The translations under genes were made by a program, and so were the position numbers. Below the pieces are notes generated by a model that did no database searches, was not told the DNA's origin, and saw nothing but the letters and a program-made list of their open reading frames with translations. DNA of 51,989 nucleotides from Acetatifactor sp. (lineage in GTDB: Bacteria > Bacillota > Clostridia > Lachnospirales > Lachnospiraceae), in assembly GCA_016290775.1 (NCBI GenBank), contig JAEEVF010000006.1, forward strand, positions 1 to 51,989, written 5' to 3'. Below, piece by piece: positions 14,971 through 22,921 of the stretch (positions are counted from its first letter, which is position 1; every line of letters begins with the position of its first letter).

Positions 14971-16249
14971 CTGCGGAAAGAGCGGCAGGCCGTATGCCAC
15001 GATCGAGAATGCGGCGATCGTGTTCAGGGAGGATCCGCTGTTTGCCGGGAAGCTTCGGCAAAACTCCTTCCGTGACCGGATTGAGATTTTGGGAGAACTG
15101 CCATGGGTCAGAAATTCCAGGGAAGTGACGGACATGGATGACGTGCGTTTGCGACATTACATGGAAAAGAATTATCAGATGTCAAATGACAAAAAGGTCA
15201 GGGAGGGAATGTGGATCGTTGCGTCCGAGAATGCGTATCACCCAGTCAGGGAATTCCTGAATTCACTCGTCTGGGACGGAAGGGAGCGCATCAGGTATGT
15301 GCTTCGTCATTTCCTTGGAGCAGCCATTGACGATTACACCTACGAATGCATGAAGCTGTTTTTGCTTGGAGCGATCAGCAGGGTGTTTCGACCAGGATGC
15401 AAGTTTGAATACATGCTTTGTCTCGTAGGCGGACAGGGGGCAGGAAAATCTTCGTTCATAAGATTGCTGGCTGGGAGCGATGAGTGGTTTGGCGATGACA
15501 TAAAGAGGATGGATGATGAGAAAGTTTACGAACGTCTAACTGGTCACTGGATCATGGAGATTGCGGAAATGCTTGCCTTAAACAACGTAAAATGTAACGA
15601 GGCTACCAAGGCGTTCCTTTCGAGACAGTATGACAATTACAGAACGCCTTACGGAATTCGGGCAGAGGACAAACCGAGACAGTGTGTTTTTGCCGGAACT
15701 TCCAACATCGTGCATTTTCTTCCGAATGACAGGAGTGGAAATCGAAGGTTTCTGCCGATCATGTGTGACGCCGCGAAAGCAAAGATTCACGTTTTGGAGG
15801 ATGAGGCAATGTCTCGGGAATACTTGAAGCAGCTCTGGGCGGAAGCAATGGTCATTTACAAGTCCGGGGATTTCACATTGCGTCTTCCGAAGGAATTGGA
15901 GGTAAGTCTTGCCAGGCATCAGGCACCGTTCATGCAGGAGGATACATGGGCAGATCTGATCAAAAGCTTTCTGGAAGATTTTGAGGGAGATGCAGTTTGC
16001 TGCCAGATGCTCTATCGGGAAGCGTTGGACATGTACGGCATGCCAAACAAAATTGAAACCTCGCAGATCATGGAGATCATGAGCAGGATTCCGGGATGGA
16101 GCAGGTTTCAAAATCCTCGCCGCTTCAAGAATTACCGGAGGCAGAAGGGATGGGAGAGGGTGGCAACCAACTCCGACAACCAAGGGTTTGAAAATGATTT
16201 TGTAGAAATCGATCCGAAGGACATTCCTCCGGAGAAGCCCAAGGAATAA
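14915..16249 (+). CDS. VapE-type (virulence-associated E) P-loop ATPase
   Basis: 444 residues from GTG at 14915 (AAAGGAGG upstream; a second GTG at 14921 is also possible). The VapE domain spans about 110-370: VWDGRERI, Walker A GGQGAGKS with K178, WIMEIAEM (Walker B-like), FAGTSN and RRFLPI. These helicase-like proteins replicate phage satellites and integrative elements together with the CHC2 primase gene, which overlaps it. The location about 1 kb downstream of the repeat arrays makes those arrays a candidate origin. Confidence 0.9.
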   Translation: MRVSGNLTKSVEEVKGLLDCGKSGRPYATIENAAIVFREDPLFAGKLRQNSFRDRIEILGELPWVRNSREVTDMDDVRLRHYMEKNYQMSNDKKVREGMWIVASENAYHPVREFLNSLVWDGRERIRYVLRHFLGAAIDDYTYECMKLFLLGAISRVFRPGCKFEYMLCLVGGQGAGKSSFIRLLAGSDEWFGDDIKRMDDEKVYERLTGHWIMEIAEMLALNNVKCNEATKAFLSRQYDNYRTPYGIRAEDKPRQCVFAGTSNIVHFLPNDRSGNRRFLPIMCDAAKAKIHVLEDEAMSREYLKQLWAEAMVIYKSGDFTLRLPKELEVSLARHQAPFMQEDTWADLIKSFLEDFEGDAVCCQMLYREALDMYGMPNKIETSQIMEIMSRIPGWSRFQNPRRFKNYRRQKGWERVATNSDNQGFENDFVEIDPKDIPPEKPKE

Positions 16250-16388
16250 GGGAGGTATGCCGATCGAGAACGGAAGTGAGATAAAATAAAAAATTTTTTT
16301 CGAGGCTGGTTGCCATGTCTGGTTGCCGGCCTAAACAGTTTATTGATGGAACAACATACAGTTAAAGGTTAAATTGGGAGGACAAAGA

Positions 16389-16625
16389 ATGATTGGAATG
16401 AAAGACGAAACAAAGGGTGAGACGTTTTCGGACGGAATCCCCGTATGGAAAAAGTATGCGCTCAGCATACCGGAAGCTGCAAAGTATTTTGGTATTGGTG
16501 AAAAAAGATTGTATCAGGTAATTGAACAACACCAGGGAGCTAATTTTATTTTGGAGGTCGGATCTCACGTAAAGATTAAGAGAGAGTTGTTTGGACGGTT
16601 TCTTGATCAGGCAAGTTGCGTGTAA
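16389..16625 (+). CDS. xis: Tn916-type excisionase
   Basis: 78 residues from the ATG at 16389; GGGAGGA (16376-16382) is its binding site, which rules out the TTG at 16374. IPVWKKYALSIPEAAKYFGIGEKRLYQVIEQ is the winged-helix start typical of Tn916 Xis, and FILEVGSHVKIKRELFGRFLD follows. It bends DNA at the element ends and steers the integrase to excision. It lies 101 bases before the integrase. The 139-base gap upstream (16250-16388) holds two copies of TGGTTGCC (16307, 16320) and an AT-rich run but no gene. Confidence 0.85.
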   Translation: MIGMKDETKGETFSDGIPVWKKYALSIPEAAKYFGIGEKRLYQVIEQHQGANFILEVGSHVKIKRELFGRFLDQASCV

Positions 16626-16653
16626 ATCTGCAATAGGGAAATTGAAGTTTGTC

Positions 16654-16682
16654 GTGACGAAAGGACTTTTCTGTGCTACAAT
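16654..16682 (+). promoter_or_regulatory. Internal promoter of the integrase gene
   Basis: GTGACG, 17-base spacer, TACAAT (16677-16682) with TGC before it (extended -10). Transcription would begin near 16689, just after the left arm of the leader inverted repeat and before its right arm. Confidence 0.5.
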
Positions 16683-16719
16683 TGTCGCATCGGAAAGTCC
16701 TTTCTGTTATTCAGAAAGG
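16659..16719 (+). promoter_or_regulatory. Two mutually exclusive hairpins in the integrase leader
   Basis: Hairpin 1 is GAAAGGACTTT (16659-16669) with AAAGTCCTTTC (16694-16704). Hairpin 2 is CCTTTCTG (16699-16706) with CAGAAAGG (16712-16719). They share CCTTTC, so only one can form. Hairpin 2 covers the integrase ribosome binding site (AGAAAGGAG, 16713-16721). Read-through RNA from xis can form hairpin 1 and free the site; RNA from the internal promoter lacks the left arm and should form hairpin 2. Confidence 0.55.
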
Positions 16720-16726
16720 AGAAAGA

Positions 16727-17926
16727 ATGGAAGAGAGAAGGAGAGATAGCAAAGGCAGACTATTACACACCGGAGAAACACAGCAGGCAAATGGAAGATA
16801 TCGCTTTAAGTATTATGACTGTTTGGGAAAAGACAGATATCTGTATAGCTGGAGGCTGGACAAAAACGACAGGGCACCGGAGGGAAAGAGTTACACTCTT
16901 TCATTACGAGAACTCGAAAAACAGGTACAGGCTGACATGTTCGATCACATCGTACCCAGAGGTGGCAATCTTACCGTATTGGAGTTGGCGGAGAAATATA
17001 TCTCGACCAAGACGGGGGTTCGTCCGAATACCTATGCTGGATATGGAACCGTGCTTAACTTGCTGAGGAAAGATCCTTTTGGAAACATGCGGATTGATAC
17101 CGTGCGGATCTCAGACGCTAAGTGCTGGCTGATCAAGCTACAGAAGATTGATGGTAAGAGTTATAGTTCAATTCATTCCATCAGGGGCGTTTTGCGGCCG
17201 GCATTTCAGCTGGCGGTGGATGATGACCTGATCAGGAAGAATCCGTTCAGCTTTCAGACGATGGAAGTGATCGTGAATGACAGTGTAAGACGCGAAGCGC
17301 TTACCAGGGATGAGGAGAGAAAGTTTCTGAAGTTTGTGCAGGAAGACGAGCATTTTCGCAGATACTATGAAGGGATTTATATTCTTTTCAAGACTGGTAT
17401 GAGGATTTCAGAATTTTGCGGACTGACGATTTCTGACATCGATTTTGTGAAGCATACGATCAACATTGATCATCAGTTACAGAAACGTGGCAGCCATGGC
17501 TACTATGTAACCGAAACCAAGACTGAAGCGGGAAAGAGGGTAATCCCCATGACTCCGGATGTGGAAGAGTGTTTTCGGATCATCATCAAGAACAGAAAGG
17601 CTCCCAAGAGAGAGCCGATGGTGGACGGAAAGACGGGATTTTTGTATTTTGACAAGGATGGAAGCATTATGTATTCCCTGCACTGGGAGCACTACTTCAA
17701 GCATATTCGGCAGAAGTATAACGGCATTTACAGGGTTCAGATGCCTTTGGTTACGCCGCATGTTTGCAGGCATACCTATTGTTCCAACATGGCAAAGTCA
17801 GGAATGAATCCTAAGACGCTGCAGTATCTGATGGGACATTCTGACATTAGTGTCACTTTGAACACTTATACGCATGTAAAATTTGATGATGCGGTGGACG
17901 AAATCAGGCGCTTAAATGCCATGTAA
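16727..17926 (+). CDS. int: Tn916-family tyrosine integrase
   Basis: 399 residues from the ATG at 16727 with AAAGGAG upstream; the open frame from 16673 lacks a site. Order: N-terminal AT-AP-like arm-binding domain (about 1-65), core-binding SAM-like domain (about 85-175), catalytic domain with R226 (TGMRISE), H345-x-x-R348-H349, H371 and the nucleophile Y381 (NTYTH). All catalytic residues are present. It should integrate and excise the island; it lies beside the right attachment site, with xis upstream. Confidence 0.95.
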   Translation: MEERRRDSKGRLLHTGETQQANGRYRFKYYDCLGKDRYLYSWRLDKNDRAPEGKSYTLSLRELEKQVQADMFDHIVPRGGNLTVLELAEKYISTKTGVRPNTYAGYGTVLNLLRKDPFGNMRIDTVRISDAKCWLIKLQKIDGKSYSSIHSIRGVLRPAFQLAVDDDLIRKNPFSFQTMEVIVNDSVRREALTRDEERKFLKFVQEDEHFRRYYEGIYILFKTGMRISEFCGLTISDIDFVKHTINIDHQLQKRGSHGYYVTETKTEAGKRVIPMTPDVEECFRIIIKNRKAPKREPMVDGKTGFLYFDKDGSIMYSLHWEHYFKHIRQKYNGIYRVQMPLVTPHVCRHTYCSNMAKSGMNPKTLQYLMGHSDISVTLNTYTHVKFDDAVDEIRRLNAM

Positions 17927-17930
17927 GCCA

Positions 17931-18097
17931 GTAAAATCAACGGGGTCTGGAAGGGGTATTATACCCCCATTTGTACCCCCATTGCCGTCAGGAATATGCT
18001 AAAATATGCGTTCATTTGCGATGTAAACAGTTGTGGAAGAAGAAATGCAGAATTGCGGAAAACCCTGTAAAATCAACATATGCGAGCCTTTGCGACA
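17931..18097. repeat. Direct repeats between integrase and right attachment core
   Basis: GTAAAATCAAC occurs at 17931 and 18067. TACCCCC occurs at 17962 and 17974. ATATGCGnnnnTTTGCGA occurs at 18004 and 18078. These three pairs fill the space between int and the phosphatase and are likely integrase/excisionase arm sites. The first two types recur at the left end (346-404). No gene is seen in this stretch. Confidence 0.55.
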
Positions 18098-18109
18098 TTA
18101 CGAAGAAGA

Positions 18110-18613
18110 ATGATAAAAGTGCTATTTATTTGCCATGGCAATATATGCAGGTCGCCGATCTCGGAGTTCGTCCTAAAGGATATGGTGGAGAAGCGGGGCA
18201 TTCTGGATCAGTTTGAGATTGCGTCCGCGGCGACGAGCACGGAGGAGATCTGGGGCGGAAGAGGAAATCCGGTATATCCGCCCGCACAGGCGGTGCTGAG
18301 GGAGCACGGGATCGGAAAGACGGCTTACACGAACTTTAGCAATAAGAGGGCGCGGCAGGTGACGCGCGCGGATTATGAGCATTATGATTATCTGCTCTGC
18401 GCGGATTCGGCAAACATTCGCAATACGACTTGGATCACTGGGGCGGATCATCAGGACAAGATCAAGCTCCTTTTGGATTTCACGGATCGGCCAGGGAGGT
18501 CGATCGCGGATCCGTGGTATACGGATCGGTTTGATGAGACCTACCGCGACGTGGTGGAAGGCTGCACGGCGTTTTTGGATTATTTGGAGAGGGAAGGATT
18601 GATCTGGAATTGA
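18110..18613 (+). CDS. Low-molecular-weight protein tyrosine phosphatase
   Basis: 167 residues. The P-loop C8-HGNIC-R14-S at the N-terminus and the acid motif IADPWYTDRFDETY (general acid Asp of DPW) define the family; the protein dephosphorylates tyrosine or acts like the Wzb phosphatases of polysaccharide synthesis. The ATG at 18110 matches the family start MIKVLFICHGN; an in-frame ATG at 18080 adds ten residues without a binding site. The first ~10 codons were brought by the island (synonymous differences from the remnant at 290) and only a weak GAAGAAG lies upstream, so the island may also have changed its expression. Confidence 0.9.
   Translation: MIKVLFICHGNICRSPISEFVLKDMVEKRGILDQFEIASAATSTEEIWGGRGNPVYPPAQAVLREHGIGKTAYTNFSNKRARQVTRADYEHYDYLLCADSANIRNTTWITGADHQDKIKLLLDFTDRPGRSIADPWYTDRFDETYRDVVEGCTAFLDYLEREGLIWN
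18131..18141. other. Candidate right attachment core of the island
   Basis: TGCCATGGCAA, part of the palindrome TTGCCATGGCAA, at codons 8-11 of the phosphatase gene. It pairs with the left core at 311. The island between the two cores is about 17.8 kb. Confidence 0.6.
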
Positions 18614-18615
18614 TT

Positions 18616-18712
18616 GCAGCCGAAGCGAGCGTGAATTGACGGGAAAGGACTGCGGCCGAAGCGAGCGCGAATTGACGGGAAAGGACTGCGGCCGAAGCGA
18701 GCGCGCTGACGG
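18616..18712. repeat. Tandem repeat, 36-base unit, 2.7 copies
   Basis: Units start at 18616, 18652 and 18688 with GCnGCCGAAGCGAGCG; the third is cut short. The copies are nearly identical. They fill most of the 138-base gap between the phosphatase and the MATE transporter. There are no unique spacers, so it is not a CRISPR array. Confidence 0.85.
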
Positions 18713-18751
18713 CTGAGTCGAAGAGAACGGAAAGAAGATTTACAGGATATC

Positions 18752-20125
18752 ATGAATGATAAAACGAATTTTACACAAGGGAGGATTTTGCTGACGCTGA
18801 TGCGGTTTGCACTCCCCGTGATGTTTGCGATGTTTTTACAGGCGATGTATGGCGCCGTGGACCTGTTTGTGGTCGGAAAGTTTGCGACGCCGGAAGACGT
18901 GTCGGCGGTTTCGACGGGATCCATGATCATGATGACGCTCGCGAACATCATGACAAGCATGGCCATGGGAACAACGATCTATTTCGGCCAGCAGATCGGC
19001 ATGGGAAAGACGAAAAAGGGCGGCGAGATCATCGGCGCGAGCATCGCATTATTTGCAACGTTGGGCCTTGTGATGTCCATCCTGATCCCAATCTTTTCGA
19101 CGGGGATCGCAAGCATAATGCAGGCGCCGGCGGACGCATTTGACAAGACGGTTGCCTATTGCAGGATCTGCGGCGGTGGCATGATCGCCATCGTAGCATA
19201 TAACCTGATCGGTGCGATCTTCCGTGGCATGGGAGATTCCAAGACGCCCTTGATGGCAGTCGGGATCGCATGTGTCGCGAACATTGTCGGGGACTTGGTT
19301 TTGATCGCAGGGTTCGGGCTTGGAGCATCCGGTGCGGCGATCGCGACGGTGGGCGCGCAGGTGATCAGCGTACTGTGCTCTGTTTTGATCGTTTCGAGAC
19401 GAAAGCTTGGGTTTGAGTTTCGTCGCAGCATGATCCGATTCAACAAAGAGATCATTGGGCACGTGCTGCGGCTTGGCATTCCGATCGCGCTGCAGGATTT
19501 CCTTGTGGGCATTTCGTTCCTGGTGATCCAGGCGATCGTGAACACGCTTGGCGTTACGGCTTCGGCAGGCGTCGGCGTTGCCGAAAAGGTCTGCGGCTTT
19601 ATCATGCTGGTGCCGACGGCCTTCATGCAGTCGATCTCGGCTTTTGTGGCGCAGAACGTGGGCGCGGGGAAAATGGATCGTGCATACAAGGCGCTTCGCG
19701 GGGCGATCATGGTGTCCTTTGTGTTCGGCATTTCGATGTTTGCAGTGGGATTCTTTAAGGGGTCGCTTCTTACGGGGCTGTTTGCAAAGGATCAGTCGGT
19801 CATCCTTGCGGGTGCGGAATATTTGAAATCATATGCGATCGATTGCCTGTTCACGTGTTTCTTATTTTGTTTTATCGGGTTTTACAATGGCTGTGGCAAC
19901 ACGAGTTTTGTCATGGTGCAAGGGATCATTGGTGCCTTTGCGGTGAGGATCCCGGTATGCTTTTTGATGAGCAAGTGGGAGCCGGTGACGCTGTTCCACA
20001 TCGGGCTTGCAACGCCTTGTTCCACGGTGGCGCAGATCCTTTTGTGTTTCGGATTCCTGTTCCTGTTGTCGCGTAAGAAGAAGGCACAGGAACGGATTCA
20101 GGAAAAAGCACCAGAGAATCCGTAA
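18752..20125 (+). CDS. MATE family efflux transporter
   Basis: 457 residues, about 12 hydrophobic segments in two homologous halves. MRFALPVMFAMFLQAMYGAVDLFVVGKFA near the start, GDSKTPLMAVGIACVANIVGDL in the first half and GVAEKVCGFIMLVPTAFMQSISAFVAQNVGAGK in the second are characteristic MATE blocks. It exports cationic drugs or metabolites using an ion gradient in the cytoplasmic membrane. AGGAT lies before the ATG. The gene is monocistronic; the response regulator begins 46 bases later and could be cotranscribed. Confidence 0.9.
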   Translation: MNDKTNFTQGRILLTLMRFALPVMFAMFLQAMYGAVDLFVVGKFATPEDVSAVSTGSMIMMTLANIMTSMAMGTTIYFGQQIGMGKTKKGGEIIGASIALFATLGLVMSILIPIFSTGIASIMQAPADAFDKTVAYCRICGGGMIAIVAYNLIGAIFRGMGDSKTPLMAVGIACVANIVGDLVLIAGFGLGASGAAIATVGAQVISVLCSVLIVSRRKLGFEFRRSMIRFNKEIIGHVLRLGIPIALQDFLVGISFLVIQAIVNTLGVTASAGVGVAEKVCGFIMLVPTAFMQSISAFVAQNVGAGKMDRAYKALRGAIMVSFVFGISMFAVGFFKGSLLTGLFAKDQSVILAGAEYLKSYAIDCLFTCFLFCFIGFYNGCGNTSFVMVQGIIGAFAVRIPVCFLMSKWEPVTLFHIGLATPCSTVAQILLCFGFLFLLSRKKKAQERIQEKAPENP

Positions 20126-20171
20126 AGCGGAGCTTACAAGGTAATGAAGTTTGATAGAGAGGGGTTAGATC

Positions 20172-20939
20172 ATGAAGAAGATTGGGATTTTGGAAGATGA
20201 TGAAGCGATGGGAAAGGAGCTCCAGTATTACTTGGAGTCGAATGGGTACGAGGCACGCTGGATCGAGCCTGCGGAATATGCCGGAAAAAAGCCGGAGGAG
20301 CTGGTAAAGCTTCTTTTGGGTGAGAACCTACACTTGCTCCTTTTGGACATTGGGCTTCCGGGCGTGAATGGCTTGCATGTCTGCAAGGAATTTCGCAATG
20401 CGTCGGATTGTCCCGTGATCATGATCACGAGTAAGAATGATGATCTGACGGAGCTGATGGCGATCAACAACGGCGCTGATGATTTCGTCGCGAAGCCTTT
20501 CAATCCGCAGATTTTGATCGCACACATGGAATCGGTGTTAAAGCGGGTATATAAAGCCGCCGGCAATTCGGATGAGTTGCACGTCGTGCAGGAGATTGAA
20601 GTTGAGGGCTCGCTTCGCAGGCAGGAGTTTGTGCTGGAGCTTTCGAAGGGGCGTGTTGTTGCAGGCGGCGCATCGAAGGGGGAAGCAGGTCATGGTGCGG
20701 CGCCCGGCGGTGTGGTCGAGCTTTCGAAGAATGAGTTGCAGATCCTGAAGATCCTGGCAAAGAATCAGGGGAACATAGTGTCGCGCGATGACATTATGAA
20801 TGAGCTTTGGGACAATTGCATGTTTGTGGATGATAACACGCTGACCGTGAACATGACGCGCCTTAAGGGCAAGCTTGAGGACATCGGGATCACGGGCGCA
20901 ATCGTGACCAAACGCGGCATGGGGTACCAACTTCTGTAG
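20172..20939 (+). CDS. OmpR-family response regulator, BceR-like
   Basis: 255 residues. Receiver domain: acidic D9/D10, phosphoacceptor D59 (LLLLDIGLPG), K108 (FVAKPFNP). C-terminal winged helix about 180-255, ending KRGMGYQLL. An extra low-complexity Gly/Ala-rich insert (about residues 164-181, AGGASKGEAGHGAAPGG) interrupts the first strands of the DNA-binding domain; it is unusual for this family and probably a loop. It is followed by a two-helix membrane kinase without an external sensor and by a Bce-type ABC transporter, the standard antimicrobial-peptide detection module of Firmicutes, so it should activate the promoter at 22080-22108. Confidence 0.9.
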   Translation: MKKIGILEDDEAMGKELQYYLESNGYEARWIEPAEYAGKKPEELVKLLLGENLHLLLLDIGLPGVNGLHVCKEFRNASDCPVIMITSKNDDLTELMAINNGADDFVAKPFNPQILIAHMESVLKRVYKAAGNSDELHVVQEIEVEGSLRRQEFVLELSKGRVVAGGASKGEAGHGAAPGGVVELSKNELQILKILAKNQGNIVSRDDIMNELWDNCMFVDDNTLTVNMTRLKGKLEDIGITGAIVTKRGMGYQLL

Positions 20940-20992
20940 GGAAGGAGTTCGCAACGTGTGATATGGCACGCTGCGCGGCGAGGGTGACAAAA

Positions 20993-22021
20993 ATGACTTA
21001 TTTCACTTGGCTAAAAGAACATGGGATTTGGACGGGGGTATTTTTTTTCGCACTCGTCACCATTGAGCTGTTTCTTGTGACCTTGGCAGGGAGCAGTTTC
21101 CTCATGGGTTATGTTTTCGTGGCTTTGACGGGCTGCTTTTTTGCGGGGACTTATGTGGAGTATCGCCGAACGAAGGGATATTTTGCAGAGATCGAGGCGA
21201 CCATGGCCCTGCTGAAGGAAAAATACCTGTTTTATGAGATGATCGAGCGGCAGGACACGCAGGAAGAAAAGGCGGTCAAGGGGCTCTTTTATGAAGTGGA
21301 GACGGGGACGCTTTCCGAGCTTGAGAGCCTAAAAAAGAATTCGGAGGATTACCGCGATTTCGTCGAGACCTGGGTGCATGAGATCAAGGTTCCCATCGCG
21401 GTGATCAGGATGATCCTCGCGAATCATAAGGAGGCCGATAACGGGATCTCGAGCGAAGTGGATCGCATGGAGAAATATGTGGAGCAGGCGCTTTTCTACG
21501 CAAGGAGTTCCGCCGTTTCGAAGGATTACCTGGTGAGTGAGGTCAGTCTGCAAAAGACGGTGGAGCAGACGGTGCTGGCGCGCAAAAGGCAGCTGCGTGA
21601 GATCAACGCAAGGCTGAATCTCCATGACCTTGAGAAGGATGTTTACAGCGACGGCAAGTGGCTGCAGTTCATGCTTGGGCAGGTTTTGGACAACAGCATC
21701 AAGTATGCGAAGGGCAAGGATGAGGACGGATGTGGGCTTGTTTTGGAAGTATATGCAACCGAAGCGTCAAACGCAACTTTGCTTCACGTGAAGGACAATG
21801 GCATCGGGATCAAGGCAAGCGAAGTGGACCGCGTGTTTGACAAGGGCTTTACGGGGCAGAACGGCCGAAGCGGCGCAAAGTCCACGGGCATTGGGCTGTA
21901 TTTGTGCAAGAAGCTTTGTGACAAGCTTGAGCACGGGATCACTTTGACTTCTAAAGAAGGAGAGGGCACGGAGGTGACCTTTGTCTTCCCGAAATCGAGC
22001 ATGATGGAGGACATAAAATAA
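20993..22021 (+). CDS. BceS-like intramembrane-sensing histidine kinase
   Basis: 342 residues from the ATG at 20993 (GAGGGTGA upstream); the open frame from 20963 lacks a good site. Two transmembrane helices (about 12-30 and 36-54) with almost no extracellular loop, then a dimerisation domain with phosphorylated H129 in ETWVHEIKVPIAVIR, and an ATPase domain with DNSIKYAKG (N box), DNGIGIK and GIGLYLCKKL (G boxes). Kinases of this type do not sense ligand directly; they are triggered by the partner ABC transporter encoded by the next genes. Confidence 0.9.
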   Translation: MTYFTWLKEHGIWTGVFFFALVTIELFLVTLAGSSFLMGYVFVALTGCFFAGTYVEYRRTKGYFAEIEATMALLKEKYLFYEMIERQDTQEEKAVKGLFYEVETGTLSELESLKKNSEDYRDFVETWVHEIKVPIAVIRMILANHKEADNGISSEVDRMEKYVEQALFYARSSAVSKDYLVSEVSLQKTVEQTVLARKRQLREINARLNLHDLEKDVYSDGKWLQFMLGQVLDNSIKYAKGKDEDGCGLVLEVYATEASNATLLHVKDNGIGIKASEVDRVFDKGFTGQNGRSGAKSTGIGLYLCKKLCDKLEHGITLTSKEGEGTEVTFVFPKSSMMEDIK

Positions 22022-22040
22022 ACGGGCGTGATGCGTTCAT

Positions 22041-22108
22041 AACCTTACGAAAACGTAAGGTTGCAGTAAGGAAGAAAAATGGCAGATTCCTCGCAGCGGC
22101 GGTAGAAT
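22041..22108 (+). promoter_or_regulatory. Palindromic operator and promoter of the ABC genes
   Basis: A perfect 9-base inverted repeat AACCTTACG (22041-22049), loop AAAA, CGTAAGGTT (22054-22062), with an extra TAAGG at 22067. TAGAAT (22103-22108) is a good -10, but the -35 position (TGGCAG, 22080-22085) is poor, as expected of a promoter that needs a bound activator. The operator sits 17 bases before the -35, fitting activation by the upstream response regulator. AGAGAGGAAG at about 22131 is the downstream ribosome binding site. Confidence 0.6.
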
Positions 22109-22147
22109 CAAGTCATAAACTTAATTCATCAGAGAGGAAGTCTGAAC

Positions 22148-22921
22148 ATGACAAAGGTATTGGAAGTATTTAATCTGCAGAAATATTATGGTTCTAAGGG
22201 GAATCTTACGAAGGCGCTGGACGACGTGAGTTTTTCCGTGGAAAGCGGTGAATTTGTCGGGATCATGGGCGCCAGTGGAAGCGGAAAGACGACGCTCCTT
22301 AACTGCGTTTCAACGATCGACGTGGTGAGCACGGGGAAAATCTTGCTGGACGGGAAGAACATCACGAATCTTCGCGGCGAAGCCTTGAATGATTTCCGTA
22401 GGGATGAGCTGGGCTTTATCTTCCAGGAGTTCAACCTGCTTGACACTATGACGGCCTTCGAAAATATCGCCTTGGCGCTGTCCATTCAAAAGGTCCCGGC
22501 GCCGACGATCAAGGAGAAGGTGGAGCAGGTGGCTGCAAAGCTGGGGATCACGGAGGTGCTTGACAAGTACCCTTATCAGATGTCCGGCGGTCAGAAGCAG
22601 CGCGTTGCCTGTGCAAGAGCTGTGGTGACGGATCCGAAGCTGATCCTTGCGGATGAGCCGACAGGAGCACTGGATTCCAAGAGTTCCCGCATGCTTCTTG
22701 AGAGCCTGATGACTCTGAACACTGGGCTTGGCTCCACGATCATGATGGTGACTCATGACGCGCTGAGTGCAAGCTATGCTTCTCGTATCCTTTTCATCAA
22801 GGACGGCAAGCTTTTCACGGAGCTTCGCCGTGAGGAGGGAGAGGAGCGCAAGGCGTTTTACGGCCGCATCGTTCAGGTTCAGTCCCTGCTTGGCGGAGAC
22901 GCGGAGGAGCTTGCGGAATGA
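22148..22921 (+). CDS. Bce-type ABC transporter ATP-binding protein
   Basis: 257 residues. Walker A GASGSGKT (K47), Q-loop FQEFNLLDTMTAFENIALAL, signature MSGGQKQR, Walker B LILADEPTGALD and the His of MMVTHD are all intact. The FNLLD and GALDSKSS wording is typical of the MacB/LolD/BceA branch. It powers the permease that follows (ATGA-type overlap at 22918). Probable role: removing peptide antibiotics from their lipid targets and signalling flux to the kinase. Confidence 0.93.
   Translation: MTKVLEVFNLQKYYGSKGNLTKALDDVSFSVESGEFVGIMGASGSGKTTLLNCVSTIDVVSTGKILLDGKNITNLRGEALNDFRRDELGFIFQEFNLLDTMTAFENIALALSIQKVPAPTIKEKVEQVAAKLGITEVLDKYPYQMSGGQKQRVACARAVVTDPKLILADEPTGALDSKSSRMLLESLMTLNTGLGSTIMMVTHDALSASYASRILFIKDGKLFTELRREEGEERKAFYGRIVQVQSLLGGDAEELAE

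Noticed and set aside
18080..18109. Upstream ATG as start of the phosphatase
   Set aside because: It adds MRAFATLRRR without a binding site, and the bases belong to the integrase-site repeat. Family members start at MIKVLFICHGN.
18616..18712. CRISPR-like repeat at 36-base period
   Set aside because: The units abut each other directly with no spacers.
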